Shown here one piece after another: positions 1-10,360 of a stretch of 64,000 nt of DNA. This DNA comes from Lumbricus terrestris (taxonomy: Eukaryota > Annelida > Clitellata > Crassiclitellata > Lumbricidae). The notes under the pieces were generated by a model. It saw nothing but the letters and a program-made list of their open reading frames with translations. It was not told the DNA's origin and did not search any database. Within the stretch, counting starts at the first letter, position 1. The number at the start of each line of letters is the position of its first letter. The stretch covers positions 27,842,772-27,906,771 of the forward strand of contig OX457042.1 in assembly GCA_949752735.1 (NCBI GenBank). The letters are read 5' to 3'. The position numbers were made by a program, and so were the translations under genes.

Positions 1-680
1 AATTATAAAATTGAATAGTATCAATTCATAAATTAAAAACCTCACTATATATTAAGTTTCGCTACAAATAAGACTCTAGAGTTTATGAATAAATCACAAT
101 AAGTTACATTAGTTATTTGTAATTCAACTTCTGCATATAATAATTTCATAACTATGCAATAAATGTTATAGTTAATTGTACTATATAGAAATTAACTTTA
201 TTATGTCAATGATCAATCATTAATTACAAACAAAATCACATCTAATAACAAAATTGAATAGTGTCAAACAATAAATTAAAAATCTCATTCTACATTAAGT
301 TTTGCTACAAATACGACTAGTTCATGATTAAATCACAATAAGTGAAATTATTAAACTTTTAAAACTTGCACTTCTCATAACTGCCATCCAGCATAATTTA
401 AACAAATAATACCTGAATACCTTTGCACACTAGTGCAGCAAACTTAGAGATTACGTCGATTTAAGTTACGGTTCTCAATCAAGCAACAATTTGAAAATCT
501 AGCGGCGATAAAATTCTTAAATGTCATATATATATATATTCGTTTATTCAATAAACAACAGACAGAACGCTGTGGGTTTACATTAAAATTTAAAAAATAC
601 AGTGTGTCCAATCCCCATTTTACGACTCAGCGTTCTATAAGAGGTTCGCATTTTATTAAACCTTCATTTTGGAAACATAC
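1..680. other. AT-rich non-coding flank, intron of the KHDRBS-like gene
   Basis: AT-rich sequence with no open frame of note. A segment near 1-130 recurs loosely near 235-350: both contain a stretch reading 'aaattgaatagt.tcaa' followed by 'aaaaatctca', then 'attaagttt.gctacaaata', so this is probably a diverged tandem duplication of about 235 bp. Because the adjacent exon at 681-777 on the minus strand ends in a donor, this stretch should be the start of that gene's first intron. Confidence 0.45.
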
Positions 681-777
681 CTTGTGCCAGTAGCATCGAA
701 CAGTGCGACAAAGACGGGTCAAGTTTCGCTTTCTCCGCTAAAAGCTCTGCGACATATTTGCGATTTTCTTCTTCCAT
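681..777 (-). CDS. KHDRBS/Sam68-like STAR RNA-binding protein, first coding exon (partial gene)
   Basis: Reading the minus strand from the ATG at 777-775 gives MEEENRKYVAELLAEKAKLD, then PSLSHCSMLLAQ, followed by a donor (caag|gtatgt) at 681/680. This matches the start of KHDRBS-family (Sam68/SLM) proteins, in which a short acidic start leads into K-Y-x-x-E-L-x-A-E-K-x-x-L-D-P-S and then into LL-x-x-E-I-E. That segment is the Qua1 dimerisation region of STAR (KH-domain) proteins, which act in nuclear RNA binding and alternative splicing. The exon ends with one base (G) of a split codon; an AG at the start of the next exon would give the expected Glu. The KH domain must lie beyond the left edge. 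The 5'UTR may be contiguous or may begin after an AG near 806. The call rests on 32 residues. Confidence 0.68.
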
Positions 778-1084
778 TACTCCGTCGAATTCCAGAAAAT
801 GCACCTAATTATCGAAAATTAATCAAAAACGATTTATTTGGCGAATAATATAGAATTAACCCCTAAAAATATTTCCGATCACCGCTTTTCGCCAAAGACT
901 CAAAGAGGTAATATAAATGCGGACACACCAAAGACAAGAGACTGTTTATAAAGAATTTCTATAGCGCCATAATTCGTAAGAATAAGAAAGCAACTAAAAG
1001 TGAGTGTATTCTTTTTCAAAAGCAAACAACGCTCAGCGCTTTAGGCCCACATGCAAAGTACGAAAATTTCAGTATAGAAATGGT
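778..1084. other. upstream region of the KHDRBS-like exon
   Basis: No gene is visible. On the minus strand this is immediately upstream of the first coding exon, so its promoter and 5'UTR would be expected here. It is AT-rich, and I see no clear TATA box or CpG-rich core. A decayed LINE begins at about 1085. Confidence 0.3.
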
Positions 1085-1354
1085 AGTTAGGTGAAGAAAA
1101 ATTAAGTCAGCTACTTCAGAAGTAGAGGACATGTGACTAGATTCGATGGAGTTATCTCTGAAGCCGCGTAAATTACAGTCAGCATCGTCTAGGGGTCAGT
1201 AGTTCTACTTGGACCAGTTTCATTCGTGGCGATTGCGTCCGATCTGAGGCGCGGACATTTCCCCCTGGACAAAAAACCCCGGACAACAACAACCCCGGAC
1301 AACAACCCCCCGGACAATTCCCCTCTAGGGTAAGACAATTCCCTTTCCCCCCTG

Positions 1355-3307
1355 CAGTGGCGTCTACCAATGGGGGGGTTGGGAGAACGTTCTCCCACGG
1401 TTTCTGAAAGTGGGGGGGTTGACTTTTTCGGGTGTAAATTGGGGGGGTTGGTGAATTTCTATTAAATAAAGGCCTGGAATACGAAAATTATTATTTGTGA
1501 ATCATTTATTGTCGAAAAACATTATTGCCTTGGACTAACGAACCCACGGTTCGCTTGAAGTCACTTATGTTTGGTAGGGAGCAGGACAACTCATAGACAT
1601 TAGTGTCAGTCAGGTCCCTGGCATACAATGGTGGAACACACCCATTCGGGATTGACCTCTTATCGCTAATCACGTTTACTGACGGAGCCAATTGAGCCGA
1701 AGCCCCACCCTTGGCAGGTGATGAAGACAACAAAATTAGCCTAATGATTGCGACGGTCGCGCAGCAAGAATCAATCGACCCGTTTGACACTTGCTGCTGT
1801 GCCAGACTGAGTGTAGCCTACCCCAGTCTTCGGACAGTGGTCCCTTCTGTGAAAGTAGCCTAAGCGTAATGAAGCTAATAACAGATGTTTCACATTAGAT
1901 TCCCAACAAGCAGATCGCTGAAGTGGATAAGAGCAGCTCTGATGTAAAGCAGAGTCATTCCATGCTATAGAGATGCAGCCATAAGTGCAGGAAACTAGAT
2001 GGTAGTCATTATACATGTAGGTCTACCATAGACAACCGAATTTGACTGTTTCTGTGTTATAAGTTTTTCTTATTTCGCGAAGAGTTGCATCGACATCAGC
2101 AGGAGTTGTCAACAGCTAACGGTCTACCTACACAGAGAGTTTCTGTGGAGAATTCGAATTTTTAGCTTTCAGCTTCTAAGTGCATGGACGGAGATTTAAA
2201 AGGGGTGGCAGAGATATGCCTATATCGCCCCAATGTTTTAGAAATATTTCATAAATATCATTATAATTTACTACAGTGTTATTCATTGAGCTTATTTATC
2301 TATAATGAAAATTCGTCTAAGAAGGCAACTTAAAAGCCGCCATCACAGTCTGCAAATTAAAAAAATAAGCATTGGGAGCGACATTTATTGAAGTCTTGAA
2401 CCACATCTCTGAGCACTGAGATCATGACAGCTTAAAATGCTACGTACGGCAGCAATGTGCAAATCCAAAAATTGTATGCAATTGGGAATTTGGGAGGCGA
2501 CACTCTAAGGTCTCAAACCATGGCTAGGCTAGTATCAGCATGGAAAAATGAGTACCGGTATTTTATTAAGACGACACCTTAAAATGCTGCCATTGCAATA
2601 TGGAAATTCAAAAAGTTTCTAATGGGCCACTGAAAAAGTACAGCTATTTTGTTAAGACGGCACCTTAAAATGCTGCCATTGCAATGTGAAAATTCAAAAA
2701 GTTTCTAATGGGTCACTGAAAATGTACAGCTATTTTGTTAAGATGACCCCTTAAAATGCTGCCATTGCAATGTGCAAATTCAAAAAGATTCTAATGGGTC
2801 ACTGAAAATGTAGCCTACTGCTATTTTGTTAAGATGGCCCCTTAAAATGCTGCCATTGCAATGTGGAAATTCAAAAAGTTTCTAATGGGTCACTGAAAAA
2901 GTACATCTATATTGTTAAGACGACACCTTAAAATGCTGCCATTGCATTGTGGAAATTCAAAAAGTTTCTAATGGGCCACTGAAAAAGTACAGCTATTTTG
3001 TTAAGACGACACCTTAAAATGCTGCCATTGCAATGTGCAAATTCAAAAAGTTTCTGATGGGGAGGGGCGCATCCCCTCCCCATACCCCTGCCCCTCACAG
3101 TGCAACGCGCATCACGAGCGTCCTTCGGACGCTCAATTGTCTTCCCCCCAGAAACCTCAATTTCCTCCCCCCCAGAGGAGGACTAGATTAAACACTGTGT
3201 GTACGGTACGTAACATATGAACAGATTCCCATACAATTGTTTTAAGTCGGCGAAAATGGGGGGGTTTGTTCTCCCACGCCAAGTGGGGGGGGGTTAGACG
3301 CCACTGC
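1355..3307. mobile_element. nested element with GCAGTGGCGTCTA inverted termini
   Basis: The left end GCAGTGGCGTCTA at 1355 is matched by TAGACGCCACTGC ending at 3307. Both ends continue inward into related sequence with long G-runs and a 'gttctccca' block, so the inverted repeats exceed the perfect 13 bp. Direct CCCCT copies on both sides are a possible short target duplication, but they sit in C-rich sequence and are weak evidence. Two overlapping short minus-strand frames (2016-1506) show no known domain. The interior contains the minisatellite at 2575-3060. It sits inside foldback element A. Confidence 0.5.
2575..3060. repeat. minisatellite, about 86-bp unit, about 6 copies
   Basis: The phrase 'aaaatgctgccattgcaat' recurs at about 2581, 2668, 2754, 2846, 2932 and 3017. 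Each is followed by 'aattcaaaaag.ttctaatggg', a GCCACTG/GTCACTG segment and 'ctattttgttaagacg'. Units are well conserved, implying recent amplification or homogenisation. Confidence 0.85.
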
Positions 3308-3339
3308 CCCCTGGTAGAACATATTGCGTATAAGTGATC

Positions 3340-3425
3340 GTAATCGTAATCGTAATCTCCTAATTTCTAAAGCGCCACTGGAAAGCCAAGCGCGGGGCAC
3401 CGGCTTATTCACGAGCGCTGCGTTG
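3340..3425 (-). repeat. SINE-like repeat with (TAATCG)n tail, copy 1
   Basis: A short run of 'cgtaat' units is followed by 'ctaaagcgccac.ggaaagcc aagcg.gggcaccggcttatt' and 'cacgagcgctg'. The same arrangement is at 16680-16925, and an inverted, degraded copy is at about 55175-55255. On the minus strand each copy reads body first and hexamer tail second, as expected of a retroposed SINE with a microsatellite tail. Confidence 0.6.
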
Positions 3426-3779
3426 AGTTAGGAGGGTTGTCCGTGAGAGTAGTCCGTGGTGGTCCGGGTCGAGTTACCATAGGATCAGGATCAAATGCGT
3501 TGAGTCAAAAGGGTTGTCCGTAAGAGTAGTCCATGGTGGTCCGGGTCGAGGTACCGTATGATCAGAGGTGTGGAACAGCTATACTAAGGTGGGTGTCATC
3601 TGAGCCGGGAATTGGAGGGTGGGGGATCAGGTGAAACAGGATAAGAGTTCTTGAACAGGAGTGTCTTTAGTTTCGAGTGAAAGGCCCCAGGTGTGATGGA
3701 TAGAGGAGCCTGAGTGGTTGTACTATAAAACGCCGGTGCTAAGTATATGCAAATTAAATATGAAAAGAATTCTCGCTAA

Positions 3780-4055
3780 ATAGAAGCCGGATTGACACAA
3801 AATAAATGTTACTTAAATGGAAGCTGGATTGATGAAAATGTTTTTGCTTAAATTGGAGCTGGATTGATGAAAATATTCTTGCTTAAATTGGAGTTGGATT
3901 GATGAAAATATTCTTGCTTAAATTGGAGCTGGATTGATGAAAATATTCTTGCTTAAATTGGAGCTGTATGGATAAAAAAAATGCTATTTAAATATAAGTT
4001 GGATGAAACGAATTTTTGCCTAAATGGAAGCTGGATTGATGACAACGATTCATGC
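3780..4055. repeat. minisatellite, about 36-bp unit
   Basis: About seven tandem copies of a unit containing 'gcttaaattggagctggatt' and 'gatgaaaatattctt'. The central four are almost identical and the outer ones are diverged. Part of element A. Confidence 0.75.
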
Positions 4056-4732
4056 TGCCCTAAATTACTCCAACAGGTATTAGCTTCATATCGGAGTGAG
4101 TGAACGACACTAACAAGCTATAAGTTCACGCCTGAATGACAGTGACAGGTGTTTACCCGTGTGACACTAACTAGTTGACACAGCACCGCGAACTGAATAA
4201 TTAGCCTAAGTTTGAGCAAATTATACCTACAGAGATAGGCTATTTGCACAGCAAGGGGGGAACTGTCCGGTGGGGGGTTATTGTCCGGGGGTTATTGTCC
4301 GGGGGGTTTTTGTCCAGGGGGGAAATGTCCTACACTCGTCCGATCTACACCCTAAATATAAATTCAACTAGCATACCTAGCAAATTTTGCTGATGACAAG
4401 TATCTGAAAATTGGATCCAATCATCTCAACACTGTCACCGAGGAATTCGAAGGTATCTCTGATTGGGCTCGAAAGAATAACTTGCGTTTCAATACAACTT
4501 AGACCCGAGATGATCATCTTCGAGACATACTAGGCCTACGATTATTCCACCCATTATTCCTGAGGCGACCAGAACGGAATCGATGCGTGACTTAGGCGTA
4601 ACAATAAGATCTGATCTATGACCACCCATGTGGAGAATGTCCTTGCAACTTGCTCATCATCTATCTATTTACGCTCTGGATGTGCTCAAATCAAAATGGC
4701 TCCCAAGTTCCAACTAATGCTCTACAGTCTAC

Positions 4733-5583
4733 GGGTGTAGGACATTAGCCCCCCCGGACAAAAGCCCCCCCGGACATTAGCCCCCCCCCGGACAAAAGCC
4801 CCCCCGATTTTACCTAGGACATTAGCCCCCCGGACAAAAGCCCCCCTTTGTGCAAATCATAGAATAGTGCAGTAACTGATTACTTGTCACTGGCATGGCA
4901 TTCACTTGCATACGAAAGTTCTTAGTGTCACTTAGGTCCTAATTGTGTCAGTAGGCCTAAGCTTATAGAGTTGATATGAAGGAATTGGAATGGTATATAG
5001 GGCCTATACTGTCTATTTGTTTAGTGTCCTACTGTAACAATAAAGGTTTGTTGACGTCAGTTAGGCTAAGTCTCAGCTTCGTAGACTTATTAGCGTCGTT
5101 TCAATTCAAAATTAGATTCAATAAATTAGAGAAATGAACGAATGGGAATCGTATACAGTAGGTCAACCTACTTGTTAGTGTCAGTTTTGGCTACAACGAA
5201 GGTTTGTTAAAGTCAGTTAGGCATTCAACTTTTATCTAGATTTCACAAACTTTAGACTTATAATTTTTTACATTTATGAGAGACTTTTCACATTGAGTTG
5301 TTCGCATCATTCTACAATTAATGCCTTTGAATGTTTTATAATTATGCATAATAAACCTTCAATTAACTTTGCATATTCTTACAATGTTGAACTAATGTGC
5401 AAGGTAGGCTTATTCGCTTAACTTAGGCCTATTGTTACATTTTGTGCATCATTTTTAGGTAATGGTAAAATAGACTGGGGGGGCTAATGTCCTACTTTGG
5501 GGGGGGCTTTTGTCCGGGGGGGCTAATGTCCGGGGGGCTTTTGTCCGGGGGGCTTTTGTCCGGGGGGCTAATGTCCGTTCCCC
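4733..5583. mobile_element. foldback element B with G/C-run tandem-repeat inverted termini
   Basis: The left arm (4738-4845) alternates GGACATTAG and GGACAAAAG, each joined to 6-9 C. The right arm (5477-5580) is the inverse, alternating CTAATGTCC and CTTTTGTCC between 6-9 G. A perfect 9-bp duplication, ACAGTCTAC, flanks the element (4724-4732 and 5584-5592) and interrupts the LINE frame, so it is a mobile insertion of 851 bp. The core (4846-5476) is AT-rich, resembles the core of element C, and encodes nothing recognisable, so the element is non-autonomous. Confidence 0.75.
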
Positions 5584-5926
5584 ACAGTCTACAGGGATGT
5601 CAGGAAGTCTACCGACTGACCGCCATCCCCCATTTAATGTATGCCTCTCCGGCCTGGTGGGGTTACACCAGCGCTGAGGAACGGGAGCCGGATTGAGTGG
5701 CTGCTGAGGAAGATGAAGCGCAGACAGTACCTCCAATCTCAATCCTCCAGTGCACTGGAGATGGCAGAGGAAGCTGATGAACGCCTGATGAACGCCCGAT
5801 GAACGCCCACAATACGCAATGATAAACTGCATACTCTGCCGATCATTGCCTCCGCTTCGTCCCTTCCTGTGGCCATGAGCTTCGTCCTCGGGCTCATGGT
5901 TTCTCTTGATTGAAATTATTCGAGAT

Positions 5927-6018
5927 AGACCGGGGGGATAATGTCCTGCCCCGGGGGATGATGTCCGGGGGCTTTTGTCCGGGAGTGGGAAAATGTCCGG
6001 GGGGATAATGTCCGTTTC
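5927..6018. repeat. isolated G-run array, solo arm of the foldback family
   Basis: A single-orientation array of G-runs joined to ATAATGTCC, CTTTTGTCC and AAAATGTCC, ending GTCCGTTTCCC like the right end of element B. No inverted partner or clear flanking duplication is seen, so it is probably a truncated or recombined copy. Confidence 0.55.
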
Positions 6019-6537
6019 CCACAATTTCTACAGCACAGATCACAGTAATGGCCATTCGTATCGCTCAGCTATAGTCTAATGTCGTAGGCCTATTGGCCTA
6101 TTATGTATACACATAGCTGAATAATTATTGTAGCTATACTGTGTGTCTGTTCAGAAAACTATAGCCATATGCTATGACTAAAGACTATCTGCAACGGAAT
6201 GGTTGAATTACATCTGGTTTGTGTAGGTCCACCGTCCACTTATCCTTTTGCGAGTCTCATTACTATTTTCAATAGTATAGGCTAAATTGAAAAGATCTGA
6301 TGACATTCCAAGAGCAGAAAGAAGACTTGCAAGTAAAGTTAAGTCATTAGATAGATGACCTGGCTTGATAAAATCTTGGTAGCAGTTCCTGCCAGGCTAT
6401 AACGGCATAAGATCAGTTCATTCTGCATGGAACGGCTAGAACTAATTTTAAAATAAATAAATAGGCCTAATAATGTTGCGGAGGACGAGGCCTGATTTTC
6501 TAGACATTGAACAAAGACTCCAATGATAATTTTTTGA

Positions 6538-7029
6538 GGGGAACGGACATTAGCCCTCCTGGACATTATCCCCCCGGACATGATCCCCCCGGACATTAAC
6601 CCCCAGACATACTCCCCCCCATTTTTCGTAGGACATTATATAACCCCCCGGACATGATCCTCCCCATGTGCAAATCGTAGAATAATGTCGTAACCGATAA
6701 GACTTCGAAAGTTCTTAATGTCATTTAACTACCTCTGAGCTTCGTAGCCTTATTAGCGTCGTTTCCAGTGTCTATTTTTCTTGACGGCCTTCTTCGTATA
6801 CATGAAACCATCGTAGCGTCGTTTCCATTCAAAATTAGGGTGTCAGTAGGCCTAGACTTAGATTTGAAATGAACGAATGCGAATCGTATTTCGTCTCTAT
6901 ACAAGAAAGGTTTGTTAACGTCAGTTCAGCTACGTCTAAGCTGCGCAGCCTTATTAGCGTCCGAGGGGCTAATGTACGGGGGGATCATGTCCGGGGAGAT
7001 AATGTCCAGGGGGCTAATGTCCTACACCC
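6538..7029. mobile_element. foldback element C (492 bp)
   Basis: The left arm begins GGGGAACGGACATTAG and continues with C-runs. The right arm ends CTAATGTCCTACACCC. The inner sequence 'tgtgcaaatc.tagaata' and a later 'gtgtcagtaggccta' match element B's core in the same orientation. Flanks ATTTTTTGA (6529-6537) and ATTTTTGAA (7030-7038) are an imperfect 9-bp target duplication. Non-autonomous. Confidence 0.6.
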
Positions 7030-7047
7030 ATTTTTGAAATCCCGAGG

Positions 7048-7469
<422 letters not shown>

Positions 7470-7471
<2 letters not shown>

Positions 7472-8115
7472 TAATAGGGATTTCTATTATAGTATACTCT
7501 ATTATGGTATGCTAAATGAGGTTTTACTATTTAGCGGGTTGGGGAACTAAGCTGCACTATGAAGAGAGAGATATGACTTGTACATTTTAAAGGTTTAATA
7601 ATGAACAACTACAGAATCAGCATTATGTCAGTATACAAGAATAACGGAAATAAGACTTACGTAATAAAATGAATATAAGATAATAAAGACATAGAAGTTA
7701 GGCTTCTATAGCGCACATACCGATAATAAAAGACTCTCATACTGAAATCGTCAAACTGATCATCAGCCACACAACGATTCGGTTAGGACCATGGTTTCCT
7801 CCCCGAATGCGCGTTCTTTGTCTTCCCGGGTTTATATAGATTCTCGGGGCGTGGGTTGGTCACGTGGTACATCTAGGGCTAGAGAATTCTATTGCGCAGT
7901 TGCTGGAAGAGTGACTCAACTGTGGGTCCCTACCCCGGTGCCATGGACCAAGGGCCTGACAGGAAGATGGATCTGTTCGACCGGAAATGGTGATGACACC
8001 TGTATCTGATATGACAGACACTATTGCCAATACCAAGGGAGCTGTTTACCCGTTACCAATGTGATATACCAACTATACATCTATATCTAGGTATGACTTC
8101 TATAGCACTATTATA
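7470..8115. repeat. 5' direct repeat (LTR-like)
   Basis: 646-bp left copy with 8-bp inverted ends TATAATAG/CTATTATA. The identical short open frame seen in both copies is just a consequence of the duplication and is not taken as a gene. Confidence 0.75.
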
Positions 8116-9147
8116 ATACCTCCTGCTCTCCAAAACGAAACGTCCACGTTTCGAAAATGGAACCCAGAAATTAACCCAATTTAGAAATGGCTGCTGATCA
8201 GTGTGCAAAAAAATGAATAAGCAAAAACAATAGCAACCAATAAGCAATAAGCGAACATTGAAAAACAAAGCTATAAAACATAAAATGTTCGCTTACAAAA
8301 GCAACTAAAAAATCTTCCAAAATAAACTCTAGGACAAAAATGTTCAAAATGATGACGATGAATTATGATGAGAAAATCGAAGACAGAAATGCTAAGGAAA
8401 CAAGAAACTGACTTGATGATAAAGCAAAAAGAAACAAAGAATTGTAACGTGAAAGTTATGCAGAATTGCACAGAGATAAAGTTAATCGCCATGTAAATAA
8501 TGCCTATGCCAACACAAAACGGGCAAAAATCAGACGAATGAAAACGCAAGGGACAGAAAAATATAACCCGACGTAATAAAGTCTACTCTCAGCCACAATT
8601 ATAACACATTGGCAAACTGTGCCATCCATACTCTTACTTGCACAAACTCTTCTAGAATTAAATGTCACTTCGTAAATCACGTAATCACAAAACGTTGCGC
8701 GTATCGGCAATTGAAACTCTGTATACTTGATATGTAAAACAAAATGTCTATAACACAATGCTCAGCTTTTGGAGCGAATAAAAAAAAACCCGCAAACATC
8801 GACACATTCGCAACGGCGAATCGAAACATCAGCTTAAGTAGAACTTCCACAAATCCACAACATAGTACTTATATTCACGTGGGCATAAATTAACTGTATA
8901 ACACTTGCACTTCAACATACCGAAAATCGAAACCGTTATGAAGGTGAAACATTACTTGTGATAAGTAGGCTACAACCGGTGCTTGAAAACATGCTATATG
9001 AACTCAAAACTTGGCGCGAACATTTACATTATCAATTGCTATCAAACATCAACATTTGAATTGTAAGTCACGAATGCGTATAATAATAAACATCGCAGAA
9101 ATAAAAACTTGAATAAAACTGTAAAACCATTTGAATCTGTATTCGCG
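8116..9147. other. LTR-like element interior, left part
   Basis: AT-rich and non-coding as far as I can see. Short minus-strand frames between 8053 and 9255 are hydrophobic, low in complexity and match no domain I recognise. Confidence 0.4.
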
Positions 9148-9149
9148 TA

Positions 9150-10360
9150 TACACTGTGGTTCAAAAAAAAGTAAGCCAAATTGTTTTGCATATATCTCTA
9201 ATACCTGATAACATATCACGCTAAAATTTTCCAAATGTTTAGAGAATTGGACCAAAAATATGATTCCAAAATTTCATGAGACAAAGTTGAAGGGATAAAA
9301 AGATATGAAACTGTCAACTTCATATGCCGAAATTTCAGTTTACAAGCAATTTTTTGGTTAGATTCAATAAAGTGTAAGTCAAACTTTTTCTTACATCTCT
9401 AATGTTTGATGATTAATCATACCAAAATTTTCCCAATGTTTAGATAATTGAACCAAGAATAGGATCCCAAAATATCATGTCATAAATTTTAACGGATAGA
9501 AAGATATGGATATTTCAACTTCATCTCCCGAAATATCAGTTTTCAGCAAGTCTGTTATGGTATTCGTTGCAGTTTCGGTGCTTGGTCGTTTCCATTACTT
9601 TTAGTCTTCATTGATCACTGAGTCAAAATTAATGGAACCTTTTATCGCGACGTTCTGCTGTCACAACACCTTCTACCTGTAATCAGAAATCTAGCCCCAG
9701 ACTGCCCCAGCCCACAGAGCCAAGGAAGCCATCGAAATGCTGACAAAAGAGACTCCAAACTTCATTTCTCCCACATTATGGCCTCCGAACGGCCCAAATA
9801 ATATTTGAATCCTGTCGACTATAAAGTGCGGAACGCGATGCAAGACCGAGTCTACCAGACAACAATCTATTATATAAACGATCTGAAGCAATGTTTGTTT
9901 GAAGTGTGGGATCGCCTGGACCAGAGGATAATCGACGATGTTGTTGCTTAATGGCGCCAGCGCCTCCAGGCTTGTGTGCAAGCAGCAGGAGGTGGACATT
10001 TTGAGCATCTTATTCAATTCAATAATCAAACCATTCTGCTGGAATAATATTGGTGATTCAATTCTCTGCATATCTGGAAAATCTTAGACTGATTAATCAT
10101 CAGGCATTAGAGATATAGGAAAAACAGTTTGACTTACATTTCATTGAATCTAACAGAAAATTGCTTGCAAACTGATATTTCCGCATATGAAGTTGAAAGA
10201 TACATATCTTTTTATCCCTTCAACTTTATCTCTTGAAATTTTGGAGTCATATTCTTGGTCCAATTCTCTAAATATTTGGAAAATTTTAGCGTGATATGTC
10301 ATCAGGTATTAGAGATATATGCAAAACATTTTGGCTTACTTTTTTTTGAACCACGGTGTA
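9150..10360 (+). mobile_element. degenerate mariner transposon with long inverted repeats
   Basis: The ends TACACTGTGGTTC (9150) and GAACCACGGTGTA (ending 10360) are flanked by TA on both sides, the Tc1/mariner target duplication. The inverted arms run for over 200 bp; 'aattggaccaa.aatatga' and 'aaagttgaagggataaaaag' recur inverted near 10210-10270. The 1.2-kb length is typical of mariners. It lies within the LTR-like element. Confidence 0.85.
9670..10025 (+). pseudogene. mariner transposase C-terminal remnant
   Basis: The plus strand reads APAHRAKEAIEMLTKETPNF, then ISPTLWPPNG. After a frameshift and a stop it reads LNPVDYKVRNAMQDRVYQT and, later, IIDDVV and HFEHL. This is the familiar end of mariner transposase (S-A-P-A-H..., W-P-P-N-S-P-D-L-N-P-V-D-Y, then the R-I-I-D-D segment). 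The catalytic third-Asp region is broken, so it is inactive. Confidence 0.85.

Larger units (their letters stand above)
1246..4336. mobile_element. foldback element A with G/C-run tandem-repeat inverted termini
   Basis: The left arm (about 1253-1327) is a tandem array of GGACAA/GGACATT joined to C-runs. The right arm (about 4254-4332) is the same array inverted (G-runs joined to TTATTGTCC, AAATGTCC). A perfect 10-bp duplication, CGTCCGATCT, flanks it at 1236-1245 and 4337-4346 and lies inside the LINE reading frame, so this is a genuine insertion. The interior holds a second nested element (1355-3307), a (TAATCG)n-tailed repeat, a 100-bp dimer at 3410-3590, and a 36-bp minisatellite. No transposase is recognisable. 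Confidence 0.7.
1085..5925 (+). pseudogene. LINE reverse transcriptase fragment interrupted by two foldback insertions
   Basis: Three plus-strand pieces (about 1085-1245, 4347-4732, 5593-5925) read as one non-LTR reverse transcriptase once the insertions between them are skipped. Piece 1 has GHVTRFDGVISEAA and then LLGP/SFVAIASDLHP, the region before the catalytic box. Piece 2 opens with the catalytic FADD (4386-4397), followed by the usual EEF..ISDWARKNNLRFN and HVENVLA segments. Piece 3 has LMYASPAWWGYTSAEERE and a downstream EEADERL motif. Stops and frameshifts make it a pseudogene. It looks like a CR1/Jockey-type LINE, 5'-truncated; I do not assign a clade. It records the order of events: LINE first, then the foldback elements. 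Confidence 0.72.

Noticed and set aside
7791..8009. A 72-codon frame conserved identically at 15130-15348
   Set aside because: Identity is explained by the recent duplication of the LTR-like ends. It starts near the ATG of neither a known protein nor a good coding context.
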